Of a DNA stretch of 64,000 nucleotides, positions 50,788 to 61,483 are shown in pieces. The DNA comes from Streptomyces ruber (lineage in GTDB: Bacteria > Actinomycetota > Actinomycetes > Streptomycetales > Streptomycetaceae): positions 261,873 to 325,872 of the forward strand of contig NZ_BMQK01000007.1 of assembly GCF_014648075.1 (NCBI RefSeq). The letters are read 5' to 3'. The position numbers and the translations under genes were made by a program. Under the pieces are notes generated by a model. The model saw only the letters and a program-made list of their open reading frames with translations. It did no database searches and was not told where the DNA came from. The first letter of the stretch is position 1. Every line of letters starts with the position of its first letter.

Positions 50788-51162
50788 GTGAGCCCTGTAC
50801 GTCGCTGTTCGCGCACCGCTTGCGGCCGTCCCGCCGTAGCGACGCTGACGTACGTCTACGCCGACTCGACCGCGGTCCTCGGCCCGCTCGCCACCTACGC
50901 CGAACCCCACTGCTACGACCTGTGCGCCGAGCACTCCGAGCGCCTCACCGCCCCGCGCGGCTGGGAGGTCGTGCGGCTGCTCGACGGCTCGGCCCCCGCC
51001 CGGCCCAGCGGTGACGACCTGGAGGCGCTCGCCAACGCCGTGCGCGAGGCGGCCCGGCCGCAGCAGCGCACCGCGGAGGCCGCCGGCGGCGACCGCGCGG
51101 TCGACCCGATGGAGGTCGCGCGGCGGGGTCATCTGCGGGTGCTGCGCTCGCCGGACAACTGA
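50788..51162 (+). CDS. DUF3499 protein
   Basis: 124 residues, a small conserved actinobacterial protein. The zinc-ribbon-like cysteines are Cys7 and Cys12 (RCSRTACGRPA), then Cys42 and Cys46 with His49 (EPHCYDLCAEH). The second half is an Ala/Arg-rich helix ending in a conserved-looking ARRGHLRVL. The start GTG 50788 has no ribosome site, and a -10-like TACCGT ends 8 bp upstream, which suggests a leaderless transcript. Function is unknown. Confidence 0.87.
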   Translation: MSPVRRCSRTACGRPAVATLTYVYADSTAVLGPLATYAEPHCYDLCAEHSERLTAPRGWEVVRLLDGSAPARPSGDDLEALANAVREAARPQQRTAEAAGGDRAVDPMEVARRGHLRVLRSPDN

Positions 51163-51375
51163 GGAGCGTCCCCGCCCGCCGGGCGGTCGCCTTCCGGCGC
51201 TCCTGCGGCGACTCCCGGCCCCGGGTGCTCGTTTCCCGTCGCCTTTCCCCGTGCGACCGCAACACTGAGGCCCTGCACGCTCATTGACGTGCCGTTGTTG
51301 CGGACACGACCATTCCGTATGTGTGAGTACGCACGAGAGATCAATTCCGCATGACGGAACCGGGGAGGCAACCCG

Positions 51376-52992
51376 TTGTACGTCCAGGAACTGGAACCCG
51401 TGGCCGGCTCGCTCGGCCTGTCCGCACTCGTCGCGACCCTGCCCCTCGTCATCGTCCTGGTCCTGCTGGGCGCGGTCCGCATGAAAGCCCATCTCGCCGG
51501 GCTGACCGGCCTCCTGGCCGCCGTGCTCGTCGCGTGGCTCGCCTACGGCATGCCCCTCGGCCAGACCCTGTCCGGCGCTACCCACGGGGCCGTCTTCGGG
51601 CTGTTCCCGATCATGTGGATCGTCGTCAACGCCCTGTGGGTGTACCGGATGACCGTCCGCACCCGCCACTTCGACATCCTGCGCCGCTCCTTCGGCCGCC
51701 TCTCCGACGACCCCCGCATCCAGGCGCTCGTCGTCGCCTTCTGCTTCGGCGCGCTCCTGGAGGCCCTCGCGGGCTTCGGCGCGCCGGTCGCCATCTCCGC
51801 GGTCATGCTCGTCGCCCTCGGGTTCGAACCAGTGCGCGCGGCCGTGATCGCGCTCGTCGCCAACACCGCGCCGGTCGCCTTCGGCGCGATGGGCACGCCC
51901 GTCGTCACGCTCGCCCAGGTCACCGAACTCCCCCTGGACAGCGTGGCGTCCGTGGTCGGCCGCCAGACGCCGCTGCTGGCCCTCGTCGTGCCGCTCGTGC
52001 TGGTCTGGCTGGTCGACGGCCGGCGCGGGCTGCGCGAGACCTGGGTGCCCGCCCTGGCGTGCGGCACCGCCTTCGCCGTCGCCCAGTTCGCCGCCTCCAA
52101 CTACGTCTCCGCCCAACTCGCCGACATCGGGGCCGCCCTGCTGGGCGCGGCCGCCCTGGTCGCCGTGCCCCACGCGCGCAGGCCCGCCTCGCAGCCCGTA
52201 CGCGCCGCCGTGCTCACCGGCGCGCGCAGCGAGGACCTGGACGAGGACGATCCGCGCCGCGAGGTCGTACGGGCGTATCTGCCGTACGTGCTGATCGTGG
52301 CCGTCTTCTCGGTCGCGCAGATCCCCGTCGTGAAGGACTGGCTGGCCGGGGCGACGCGCACACTGGACTGGCCGTTCCTGGACGTCGTCGGCCCCGGCGG
52401 CGACCCGGTGGGCGCCAACGTCTTCACCTGGCCCGTCGTGTCGACGGGCGGCACGCTCGTGCTGATCGCCGGCGTCTGCTCGGCGGCCGTCCTCGGGGTC
52501 CACGCGCGCGTGGCGGTCAAGGAGTGGGCGGCGACCGTGCGCGAACTGCGGTTCGCGATCCTCACCGTCACGTCCGTGCTCGCCCTCGCCTACGTCATGA
52601 ATCTGTCCGGACAGGCCGCCACGATCGGCCACTTCGTCGCGGCGGCCGGGGCCGGGCTCGCCTTCCTGTCGCCGGTCCTCGGCTGGTTCGGCGTCGCCGT
52701 CACGGGCTCGGACACCTCGGCCAACGCGCTCTTCGGCGCGCTCCAGGTGAACGCGGCCCGGCAGTCGGGCCTGTCGCCCGAGCTGCTCGCCGCCGCCAAC
52801 AGCTCCGGCGGCGTCCTCGGGAAGATGATCTCGCCGCAGAACCTCACCATCGCGGTCGCGGCCGTGGGGCTAGCGGGGCAAGAGGGGGACCTGCTCCGCA
52901 AGGTGCTGCCGTGGAGCCTCGGACTGTTGCTGGTGATGTGCCTGATCGTGGTGGGACAGAGCACCTTCGTACTGGAGTGGATGCTTCCGTGA
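51376..52992 (+). CDS. lldP: L-lactate permease (LctP/LldP family)
   Basis: 538-residue membrane protein with about 13 transmembrane segments. It shows the family motifs FCFGALLEALAGFGAPVAIS and LGWFGVAVTGSDTSANALFG, plus KMISPQNLTIA near the C-terminus. It imports L-lactate, and usually glycolate, with protons. The start is TTG 51376, with GGGGAGG 7 nt upstream. No lactate dehydrogenase (lutABC or lldD) gene is adjacent, so it acts alone in this locus. Confidence 0.93.
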   Translation: MYVQELEPVAGSLGLSALVATLPLVIVLVLLGAVRMKAHLAGLTGLLAAVLVAWLAYGMPLGQTLSGATHGAVFGLFPIMWIVVNALWVYRMTVRTRHFDILRRSFGRLSDDPRIQALVVAFCFGALLEALAGFGAPVAISAVMLVALGFEPVRAAVIALVANTAPVAFGAMGTPVVTLAQVTELPLDSVASVVGRQTPLLALVVPLVLVWLVDGRRGLRETWVPALACGTAFAVAQFAASNYVSAQLADIGAALLGAAALVAVPHARRPASQPVRAAVLTGARSEDLDEDDPRREVVRAYLPYVLIVAVFSVAQIPVVKDWLAGATRTLDWPFLDVVGPGGDPVGANVFTWPVVSTGGTLVLIAGVCSAAVLGVHARVAVKEWAATVRELRFAILTVTSVLALAYVMNLSGQAATIGHFVAAAGAGLAFLSPVLGWFGVAVTGSDTSANALFGALQVNAARQSGLSPELLAAANSSGGVLGKMISPQNLTIAVAAVGLAGQEGDLLRKVLPWSLGLLLVMCLIVVGQSTFVLEWMLP

Positions 52993-53106
52993 CGGCGGGC
53001 GGAGAACGGCCGTAACCTGCACCGACGCCCTCGGCGCAAGCACGGCCCGCTGTCGGTCCGGACGGGTAGTTTGGGGTGACCGAAGAGGACTTCAGGAGGG
53101 TTGGCC

Positions 53107-54471
53107 GTGTCTGCTGATCTGTCGACGATCGTCAAGGCGTACGACGTACGCGGTGTGGTTCCGGACCAGTGGGACGAAGCGTTGGCCGAGCTGTTCGGAG
53201 CGGCCTTCACCCAGGTGACCGGGGCGACCGCCATCGTCGTCGGACACGACATGCGGCCCTCCTCGCCCGGCCTGTCGCGCGCCTTCGCGCGCGGTGCCGC
53301 GGCGCGCGGGGTCGACGTCGTCGAGATCGGCCTGTGCTCGACCGACCAGCTCTACTACGCGTCGGGCGCGCTGGACCTGCCGGGCGCGATGTTCACGGCG
53401 TCCCACAATCCCGCCCGGTACAACGGCATCAAGATGTGCCGCGCGGGCGCCGCGCCCGTCGGCCAGGACACGGGCCTGGCGGAGATCCGCGAGCTGGTCG
53501 AGCGGTGGAGCGGGAGCGGCGCGCCGGAGCCGGCCGCCGAGACCGGGACGATCACGCGGCGGGACACGCTGCGGGACTACGCGGCACACCTGCGCTCCCT
53601 GGTCGACCTGAGCTCCGTCCGGCCCCTGAAGGTCGTGGTCGACGCGGGCAACGGCATGGGCGGGCACACCGTGCCCACGGTCTTCGAGGGCCTGCCCCTC
53701 GACCTGGTCCCGATGTACTTCGAGCTGGACGGCACGTTCCCCAACCACGAGGCCAACCCGCTGGACCCGGAGAACATCGTCGACCTGCGGAAGCGGGTCC
53801 GCGAGGAGGGTGCCGACCTGGGCATCGCCTTCGACGGCGACGCCGACCGCTGCTTCGTGGTCGACGAGAACGGCGACCCGGTCCCGCCGTCCGCGATCAC
53901 CGCGCTCGTGGCCGCCCGCGAGCTCGCCAGGCACGGCGGCTCCGGCACGGTCATCCACAACCTGATCACGTCCTGGTCGGTCCCGGAGGTCGTCCGTGAG
54001 AACGGCGGCAGCCCCGTGCGCACGCGCGTGGGCCACTCCTTCATCAAGGCCGAGATGGCGCGGACCGGCGCGATCTTCGGCGGTGAGCACTCCGCGCACT
54101 ACTACTTCCGCGACTTCTGGAACGCCGACACGGGCATGCTGGCCGCCCTCCACGTCCTCGCGGCCCTCGGCGGCCAGGAGGGCACCCTGTCGGCCCTCGT
54201 CGCCCAGTACGACCGCTACGTGGGCTCCGGCGAGATCAACTCCACGGTCGACGAGCAGGCGGCCCGCCTCGCCGCGCTCAAGGCGGCGTACGCGGGCCGC
54301 GGGGACGTCGAACTGGACGAGCTGGACGGCCTGACGGTGACCGCGGCGGACTGGTGGTTCAACGTCCGCCCGTCCAACACCGAACCCCTGCTCCGACTGA
54401 ACGCGGAGGCCCGGGACGAGGCCACGATGTCCAAGATCCGTGACGAGGCACTGGCGATCATCCGGGGCTGA
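53107..54471 (+). CDS. manB: Phosphomannomutase/phosphoglucomutase
   Basis: 454 residues of the alpha-D-phosphohexomutase superfamily. The phosphoserine loop is TASHNP (Ser99), the magnesium loop DGDADR (Asp243, Asp245, Asp247), the sugar loop GGEHSAHYYF and the phosphate-binding loop RPSNTEP. It interconverts mannose-6-phosphate and mannose-1-phosphate. GTG 53107 is preferred: AGGAGGG ends 6 nt before it, whereas the in-frame TTG at 53101 directly abuts that sequence. It is followed by Trm112-like, SIS-domain and manA genes on the same strand. Confidence 0.94.
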   Translation: MSADLSTIVKAYDVRGVVPDQWDEALAELFGAAFTQVTGATAIVVGHDMRPSSPGLSRAFARGAAARGVDVVEIGLCSTDQLYYASGALDLPGAMFTASHNPARYNGIKMCRAGAAPVGQDTGLAEIRELVERWSGSGAPEPAAETGTITRRDTLRDYAAHLRSLVDLSSVRPLKVVVDAGNGMGGHTVPTVFEGLPLDLVPMYFELDGTFPNHEANPLDPENIVDLRKRVREEGADLGIAFDGDADRCFVVDENGDPVPPSAITALVAARELARHGGSGTVIHNLITSWSVPEVVRENGGSPVRTRVGHSFIKAEMARTGAIFGGEHSAHYYFRDFWNADTGMLAALHVLAALGGQEGTLSALVAQYDRYVGSGEINSTVDEQAARLAALKAAYAGRGDVELDELDGLTVTAADWWFNVRPSNTEPLLRLNAEARDEATMSKIRDEALAIIRG

Positions 54472-54897
54472 GGGGTTTGCCTTCGGCGTCTGGGGGCGGG
54501 GAGGCTGAGGGTTCGCTTCCGGCTCCGGGACAGCGAGGGTTCCAAGCCTCAGGGTCAGGGGCTGAGAAGCACGCGTCCCCGAGGCAGGGGCCGAGGTCCC
54601 GCCTCCGCCGGAGAAACCGGGGTCCCGCTCCCGCCCGCCGGTAGGGCTGGGGCCCCTGTCTCCGGCGCGGCGCAAGTGTTGAGCTGCCCCGGAGGCTGCC
54701 CCGGAGCCTGCGCCGGCGCAGGCTCCGGGGCGCTGCCGCCGATGCCGGCGGAGTCCAGCCCGTGGCGCGGGGCCGCCGGTGAGGCGGCCTCGCCGCGCCC
54801 GAAGGGCCCGCGGCGAAGCCCCGTCCGCCCCGGCCCCCCGCCCCCGAGCGGCGGTACGCTGACCAGGCCGCATCCGTCCGTCCGAAGGGACACACCC
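54472..54897. other. Gap between manB and the Trm112-like gene
   Basis: 426 bp, extremely GC-rich, with many short repeats of CCGGGG and CTCCGG type and one perfect 34-bp palindrome at 54698-54731. No gene on either strand is convincing. The short leader before 54898 should hold the promoter of the next gene. Confidence 0.55.
54698..54731. terminator. Perfect 34-bp palindrome, terminator candidate
   Basis: GCCCCGGAGCCTGCGCC (54698-54714) is followed without spacer by its exact complement (54715-54731). It lies 226 bp past manB. As RNA it would form a very stable hairpin with a minimal loop. Confidence 0.55.
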
Positions 54898-55068
54898 ATG
54901 CCGCTCGAAGCCGGCCTTCTGGAGATCCTCGCCTGCCCGGCGTGCCACGCCCCCCTCAAGGAGGAGGAGAACGAGCTGGTCTGCACGGGCCAGGACTGCG
55001 GCCTCGCCTACCCCGTCCGGGACGGCATCCCCGTCCTGCTCGTCGACGAGGCCCGCCGCCCCGAGTGA
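54898..55068 (+). CDS. Trm112-like zinc-ribbon protein
   Basis: 56 residues, family DUF343/Trm112. Four zinc cysteines: Cys13 and Cys16 (LACPACHAPL), Cys29 and Cys34 (LVCTGQDCG), followed by the conserved YPVRDGIPVLL. Eukaryotic Trm112 activates methyltransferases; the bacterial role is not settled. ATG 54898 has AAGGGA upstream. It sits between manB and the SIS-domain gene, a context kept in related genomes as I recall. Confidence 0.9.
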   Translation: MPLEAGLLEILACPACHAPLKEEENELVCTGQDCGLAYPVRDGIPVLLVDEARRPE

Positions 55069-55185
55069 GCGCCCGGCGCGTGCACGGGGGCGGGTGGAGC
55101 GCGTAATGGGGTACGTGTAACGCACGCGCACGCTGTGCGAGGGAACCGGCGACAAGGGCCACCCGGCGAACGGAGGCTGCCGTCC

Positions 55186-56313
55186 ATGCTCGACGAATCG
55201 TTGCTCGACACGCCCGATGCCCTGTCGGAGGCGGACCGTCGCGGCCTCCTCCGCGGTGCAGCCGAGGCCGGCGCCCGGGTCCGTACGGCCGCCCGCCTCG
55301 CCACCGAGGCGGGCATCCCGGACCTGCAGCCCGACGGCCGCCCCCGCGCCATGCTCGTCGCGGGCCCCGGCATCGCCTCTGCGGGCGTCGCCGACCTGCT
55401 CGGCTCGCTCGTCGGCTCCGGCTGCCCCGTGACCCGGCTGGAGCCCACCGGCGTCGCCCCCGCCGCGGGCGCCCTCCGCTGGGAACTGCCCGGCTGGATT
55501 GGCTCGCTCGACCTCCTCCTCGTCGCCACGCCCGACGGCACCGAACCGGGCCTCGGCCTCCTCGTCGACCAGGCCTACCGCCGCGGCTGCACGGTCGCCG
55601 CCGTCGCCCCCGCCGGCACCCCGCTCACCGAGGCGGTGGACGCCGCCCACGGCCTCTGCGTCCCCATGGCGACCGCCCCGTACGACCAGGACGAACCGGT
55701 GGCGGCCGCCGCCCCCGGCGTCCTGTGGGCGCTGCTCACCCCGCTGCTCGCGCTCCTCGACCGCACCGGCCTGGTCACCGCGCCCCCGGACGCCCTGCAG
55801 AAGGTCGCCGACCGTCTCGACCACGTCGCCGAGCGCTGCGGCCCGGCCATCGCCACGTACAGCAACCCGGCCAAGACCCTCGCCGCCGAGCTCGCCGAGT
55901 CCCTCCCGCTCATCTGGACGGAGGGACCCGGCGCGGGACCCGTAGGGCGTCGCTTCGCCGCCGCGCTCGCCGAGCTCGCGGGCCGCCCGGCGCTCGCCGC
56001 CCAGCTGCCGGAGGCGCTCGCCTCGCACAGCGTGCTGCTGTCCGGCGCGCTGGCCGCGGGCGCCGACCCCGACGACTTCTTCCGCGACCGCGTCGAGGAA
56101 CCGGCCGCCCTCCACGCGCGCGTGGTGCTGCTGCGCGACCGGCCCACCGGAGGTCTCAGCGCCGCCCCTGCCGCCCGCGACCTGGCCTTCGGGCACGACA
56201 CCGCGATCAGCGAACTGGAACCCGAGGAGGGCGACGAGCTGGAGACCCTGGCGGAACTGATCGCCACCACGGATTTCTCCGCCGTTTACCTGGCGCTCGC
56301 TTCGAGGGCCTGA
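55186..56313 (+). CDS. SIS-domain protein, phosphomannose/phosphoglucose isomerase-like
   Basis: 375 residues. It resembles the actinobacterial bifunctional phosphoglucose/phosphomannose isomerase family, with two SIS-type Rossmann modules (about 55-190 and 205-375). The usual sugar-phosphate Ser/Thr loops are poor: the first module reads LVAGPGIASAG and the second IWTEGPGAGPVGRR, so enzymatic activity is uncertain. ATG 55186, with GGAGG 9 nt upstream. It lies directly before manA, so a role in mannose-6-phosphate supply or its regulation is likely. Confidence 0.82.
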   Translation: MLDESLLDTPDALSEADRRGLLRGAAEAGARVRTAARLATEAGIPDLQPDGRPRAMLVAGPGIASAGVADLLGSLVGSGCPVTRLEPTGVAPAAGALRWELPGWIGSLDLLLVATPDGTEPGLGLLVDQAYRRGCTVAAVAPAGTPLTEAVDAAHGLCVPMATAPYDQDEPVAAAAPGVLWALLTPLLALLDRTGLVTAPPDALQKVADRLDHVAERCGPAIATYSNPAKTLAAELAESLPLIWTEGPGAGPVGRRFAAALAELAGRPALAAQLPEALASHSVLLSGALAAGADPDDFFRDRVEEPAALHARVVLLRDRPTGGLSAAPAARDLAFGHDTAISELEPEEGDELETLAELIATTDFSAVYLALASRA

Positions 56314-56458
56314 TCTGTATCCCGGCCCCGGGCTCCCGGCCCGCGGCCGGATCACGCCCGGCGTACCACGACGGCACGCACGACCGCTGTACGGACCCGA
56401 GGGCGCGTACGGGTACGACGGCGCGGCCCACCCGACCACGTACCGAGAAAGACTCACC

Positions 56459-57610
56459 ATGGACCGGCTCGAGAACACGATCCGCCCCTACGCCTGGGGC
56501 TCGACCACCGCCATCCCGCGTCTGCGCGGCGTGGAGCCGACCGGCGAACCGCAGGCGGAGATGTGGATGGGCGCCCACCCGGGCGCGCCCTCGCGCACCC
56601 CGCGCGGCCCGCTCACCGAGGTGATCGACAAGGCTCCGGAGCAGGAGCTCGGTTCCCGGACGGTCGCGAAGTTCGGCGCGCGCCTCCCCTTCCTCCTCAA
56701 GATCCTCGCCGCCGGCGCCCCGCTCTCCCTCCAGGTCCACCCCGACCTCGGACAGGCCAGGGAGGGGTACGCGGACGAGGAGCGCCGCGGCGTCCCGGTC
56801 GACGCGGGCCACCGCAACTACAAGGACGCCAACCACAAGCCCGAACTCATCTGCGCCCTCACCGAGTTCGACGGCCTGTGCGGCTTCCGGAACCCCGAGC
56901 AGGCCGCCGGCCTGCTCGCCGCCCTCGGCGTCGACTCCCTCAAGCCGTACGTGGACCTGCTGCGCGCCACGCCCGTGGAGGCCGCGCTGCGCGAGGTGCT
57001 GACCGCCGTGCTGACCGCCGATCCCGAGGACATGGCGCGCACGGTCGCCGAGGCCGCGGACGCCTGCGAGCGCCTCGGCGGCGACCACGCCCCGTACGCC
57101 GCCATCGCCCGCCACTACCCGGGCGACCCCGGTGTGATCGCCGCCATGCTGCTCAACCACGTCCGGCTGCAGCCCGGCGAGGCGCTGTTCCTCGGCGCGG
57201 GCGTCCCGCACGCCTACCTGAACGGCCTGGGCGTCGAGATCATGGCGAACTCGGACAACGTCCTGCGCTGCGGACTGACCCCCAAGCACGTCGACGTCCC
57301 CGAACTCCTGCGCGTCGTCCGCTTCGAGGCGAGCGACCCCGGCGTCCTGCGCCCGGAGGCGTCGTCCGACGGCGAGGAGGTCTACGAGACGCCCATCGAC
57401 GAGTTCCGCCTGTCCCGGTACGTCCGCGCCGACGGCACCCCCGCCCACGACCTGACGTGCGTGACCCCGCAGATCCTGCTGTGCACGGCGGGCTCCGTAC
57501 GGGTCGGCGGGCACGTACTCACGGCCGGCGAGTCGGTCTTCGTCCCCGCGGGGGAGAAGGCCGAGGTCTCCGATGCCGGAACGTTTTTCCGGGCCACGGT
57601 AATCATTTAA
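56459..57610 (+). CDS. manA: Mannose-6-phosphate isomerase, class I
   Basis: 383 residues. Zinc ligands are visible: Gln92 and His94 (LQVHP), the glutamate in NHKPEL (His126-Glu129), and a later His in GAGVPHAYLNG. It interconverts fructose-6-phosphate and mannose-6-phosphate, feeding ManB. ATG 56459. It ends the manB/Trm112/SIS/manA group. A weak hairpin with a T-run overlaps the stop codon. Confidence 0.95.
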   Translation: MDRLENTIRPYAWGSTTAIPRLRGVEPTGEPQAEMWMGAHPGAPSRTPRGPLTEVIDKAPEQELGSRTVAKFGARLPFLLKILAAGAPLSLQVHPDLGQAREGYADEERRGVPVDAGHRNYKDANHKPELICALTEFDGLCGFRNPEQAAGLLAALGVDSLKPYVDLLRATPVEAALREVLTAVLTADPEDMARTVAEAADACERLGGDHAPYAAIARHYPGDPGVIAAMLLNHVRLQPGEALFLGAGVPHAYLNGLGVEIMANSDNVLRCGLTPKHVDVPELLRVVRFEASDPGVLRPEASSDGEEVYETPIDEFRLSRYVRADGTPAHDLTCVTPQILLCTAGSVRVGGHVLTAGESVFVPAGEKAEVSDAGTFFRATVII

Positions 57611-57626
57611 CAAGCCATTACCTTTT
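57599..57626 (+). terminator. Weak intrinsic terminator at the manA stop
   Basis: GGTAAT (57599-57604) and ATTACC (57617-57622) with a 12-nt loop, followed by TTTT. AT-rich and low stability, but the T-run follows directly. Confidence 0.4.
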
Positions 57627-57752
57627 CTTGGGGAACCCATCGAAGTTCTCGCCCGCCGTGGCCGGCCCGGGCTGCGATGATGCCCTGCGCACACGGCGGG
57701 CTGAGCCCTGCCTGCAACCGACGACAGCGCATCGAAGGGACACCCCGAACAC

Positions 57753-58730
57753 ATGAGTGCGTCAGGCGGCACCAAGGCGATCGTGGCGGCACTCGCCGCC
57801 AACCTCTCGATCGCGGTAGCGAAATTCGTGGCGTTCCTCTTCAGTGGCTCGTCCTCGATGCTCGCCGAGTCGGTGCACTCGCTCGCCGACTCCGGCAACC
57901 AGTTCCTCCTGCTGCTCGGCGGCAAGAGGGCCCAGCGCGAGGCGACCCCGCAGCACCCCTTCGGGTACGGCCGGGAGCGCTACATCTACGCCTTCCTCGT
58001 GTCCATCGTCCTCTTCTCGGTCGGCGGCATGTTCGCGATCTACGAGGGCTACGAGAAGATCAGCCACCCGCATGAACTGGAGCACTGGTACTGGCCGGTC
58101 GGCGTCCTCGTCTTCGCGATCGTCGCCGAGGGCTTCTCCTTCCGCACCGCCATCAAGGAGTCCAACCAGTCCCGCGGCAGGAAGTCCTGGAAGGACTTCA
58201 TCCGCCACGCCAAGGCACCCGAGCTGCCGGTCGTCCTCCTGGAGGACCTCGGCGCCCTGGTCGGCCTGATCCTCGCCCTCGGCGGTGTCGGCCTCGCCCT
58301 GGCCACCGGCAACGGCGTCTGGGACGGCGTCGGCACCCTCTGCATCGGCGTCCTGCTCATCGTGATCGCGATCGTCCTGGCCGTCGAGACCAAGTCGCTT
58401 TTGCTGGGCGAGTCCGCGGGCATCGAGGCGGTCAGGAAGATCGAGACCGCCATCGTCGACGGCGAAACGGTCACCGGCATCATCCACATGCGCACGCTGC
58501 ACCTCGGCCCGGAGGAACTGCTGGTCGCCGCGAAGATCGCCGTACAGCACGACGACACGGCCGCCGAGGTCGCCTCCGCCATCGACGCCGCCGAGTCCCG
58601 CATCCGCGAGGCCGTTCCGATCGCCCGCGTCATCTACCTCGAGCCGGACGTCTACAGCCAGGCCGCGGCCGCCGCGGGCCCGGACCGTGAGGCCACCCCG
58701 GGCGGTCCCGTCCCGGCGACGGAGCACTGA
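57753..58730 (+). CDS. Cation diffusion facilitator (CDF) transporter
   Basis: 325 residues with about five to six transmembrane helices (first at about 8-28, AALAANLSIAVAKFVAFLF). The metal-site motif SMLAESVHSLADSGNQ is in the second helix (the usual HxxxD is preserved as His-Ser-Leu-Ala-Asp). The cytoplasmic C-terminal domain (about 235-310) contains IIHMRTLHLGPEELLVAAKI. It exports zinc, iron or manganese in exchange for protons. A strong terminator follows. Confidence 0.9.
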   Translation: MSASGGTKAIVAALAANLSIAVAKFVAFLFSGSSSMLAESVHSLADSGNQFLLLLGGKRAQREATPQHPFGYGRERYIYAFLVSIVLFSVGGMFAIYEGYEKISHPHELEHWYWPVGVLVFAIVAEGFSFRTAIKESNQSRGRKSWKDFIRHAKAPELPVVLLEDLGALVGLILALGGVGLALATGNGVWDGVGTLCIGVLLIVIAIVLAVETKSLLLGESAGIEAVRKIETAIVDGETVTGIIHMRTLHLGPEELLVAAKIAVQHDDTAAEVASAIDAAESRIREAVPIARVIYLEPDVYSQAAAAAGPDREATPGGPVPATEH

Positions 58731-59081
58731 CCGGACGACCTGCTACAAGGCCCTGACCAGGGCCGTACCACGGGTGGGGACCCGCCGGCAACGCTCGGCG
58801 GGTCCCCACCCGTCTTTCCAGGAGTTTCCCGGGGAGGTCCCAGAGTTCCCACGGCGGACTGCCGACCGCCCGGCCGGCCGGTGTAGCTTGGAACGGAGCC
58901 AGACGTCGCTGCTGATGGCGGTCGGGCGGTCCCGCGGGGACCGGCCGAGGGAGAGAGGGCCTCCGACGGACTGCGCTGCGCGCACCGGCGTACGCCCGTG
59001 CCCCTCCGGGCACGCGTGTGTCCGCCGCCGCGCAGACCGGTCGTACCCACCTCGCCCCCGACATCCGAGGAGCAGCTCGTA
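58731..59081. other. Intergenic region before ahcY
   Basis: 351 bp. The left third is the CDF terminator. The right two thirds are the ahcY promoter and leader. A CGAG/CTCG mini-stem surrounds the ribosome-binding site just before the ATG. No gene is seen. Confidence 0.55.
58771..58812 (+). terminator. Terminator of the CDF transporter gene
   Basis: Perfect 17-bp arms CGGGTGGGGACCCGCCG (58771-58787) and complement (58796-58812), 8-nt loop, then TCTTT. It starts 41 bp after the stop. Confidence 0.92.
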
Positions 59082-60539
<1,458 letters not shown>

Positions 60540-60559
60540 GGCCGGAGCCGATCCCGCCA

Positions 60560-60595
60560 CCTCGGCCGAGCGCAGGCAACCGCGCACGGCCGAGG
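60560..60595 (+). terminator. First hairpin after ahcY
   Basis: CCTCGGCCG (60560-60568) and complement (60587-60595) with an 18-nt loop, 20 bp past the ahcY stop. Confidence 0.5.
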
Positions 60596-60666
60596 CGGGC
60601 GGTCCCGCCCGCCGCCCGTGGCCGCACACGGCGGACGACGCACTCCGCAGCGCGACTGATCACCGA

Positions 60667-60694
60667 CAGGCCCCGCACCCCGTGCCGGGGCCTG
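60667..60694 (+). terminator. Second hairpin after ahcY
   Basis: CAGGCCCCG (60667-60675) and CGGGGCCTG (60686-60694), 10-nt loop. The rest of the 319-bp gap (60540-60858) shows no gene. Confidence 0.6.
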
Positions 60695-60858
60695 CTTCGT
60701 CCCCCGGACCGAGCACTCGCCGAACGGCGCCCCACCCGCCCGCCGAGCAGCCTCCGCCTCCCAGCGGCAGCCCGGGCCGCGCGCCAGCGTCCTGCGTGTG
60801 CCGGATCAAGCCGAGCACCGGCCCCCGCCGGACCAACCCCTCAGGACCCAGGAACCTC

Positions 60859-61473
60859 ATGCCCCGCGGCCGATATTCGCTTCACGACCCCCATGACCAC
60901 ACCCCTCTCGCCGACGAGCACTTTCACTGCGCGCCCGGTCCCTCCGGCTGGCGCTACGTCTCCCAGCTGACCAGCCCCTCCGGTGATCACAGCGGATCCG
61001 TCGACCTCGCCCTCGACGACCTGGGCCGTCCCCTCCGACTGGAGCTCCACGCCGGGGGCTGGCAGGTCCGGGGCGCCGCCCTCGACGGCGTCACCTGGGT
61101 CCGCACCGACCCCACCGGCACATACGCCACCGAAGGCAATGTCCGTGCCCACGCGTTCACCGGCACATCGCCGGCCTTCCTGATCGCCACCGCCCGTCTT
61201 CTGCGCCTCGCCCCCTCCACGTCCACGACCCGCGTACGCCTCGTCGCCCTCACGGACCCGGTCCTCGCCCCGCGCACCGTCGACCAGTCCTGGAGGCTGG
61301 TCGCAAGCGAAGCACACGCCACTGACAACGGCCCCCTGACCGTGGACGAATACCAGGTCACGGCCTTGGACACGGGAGAGCGGCACACCGTTCACATCTC
61401 GGGCGACGTGGTCCTCGCCGCACCCGGCATCGAGCTCGAGGAGCTGGAGTCGCCGCCTTCGGCGTTCGGCTGA
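60859..61473 (+). CDS. Conserved hypothetical protein
   Basis: 204 residues that I cannot assign to a named family. It looks like an all-beta, lipocalin- or ligand-binding-like fold: alternating strands such as GWRYVSQLTS, RLELHAGGWQVRGAAL, VRLVALTDPV and YQVTALDTGERHTVHISGD. The N-terminus is His/Asp-rich. No signal peptide or membrane helix is visible. ATG 60859 follows CAGGAA. It converges on the RDD gene with only 10 bp between the stops. Confidence 0.8.
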   Translation: MPRGRYSLHDPHDHTPLADEHFHCAPGPSGWRYVSQLTSPSGDHSGSVDLALDDLGRPLRLELHAGGWQVRGAALDGVTWVRTDPTGTYATEGNVRAHAFTGTSPAFLIATARLLRLAPSTSTTRVRLVALTDPVLAPRTVDQSWRLVASEAHATDNGPLTVDEYQVTALDTGERHTVHISGDVVLAAPGIELEELESPPSAFG

Positions 61474-61483
61474 CGGCACGGCC

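Noticed and set aside
51820..51845. GGTTCGAACC-like sequence suggesting a tRNA T-loop
   Set aside because: It is in-frame coding sequence of lldP and no tRNA fold surrounds it.
49924..52632. A 902-codon leftward open frame antisense to the lactate permease gene
   Set aside because: Only its last 148 codons look like a protein. The rest is low-complexity antisense of lldP, a product of high GC.
53092..56478. A 1128-codon leftward open frame over manB, Trm112-like and SIS genes
   Set aside because: Composition is shadow-like, it has no domain, and well-supported genes occupy the other strand.
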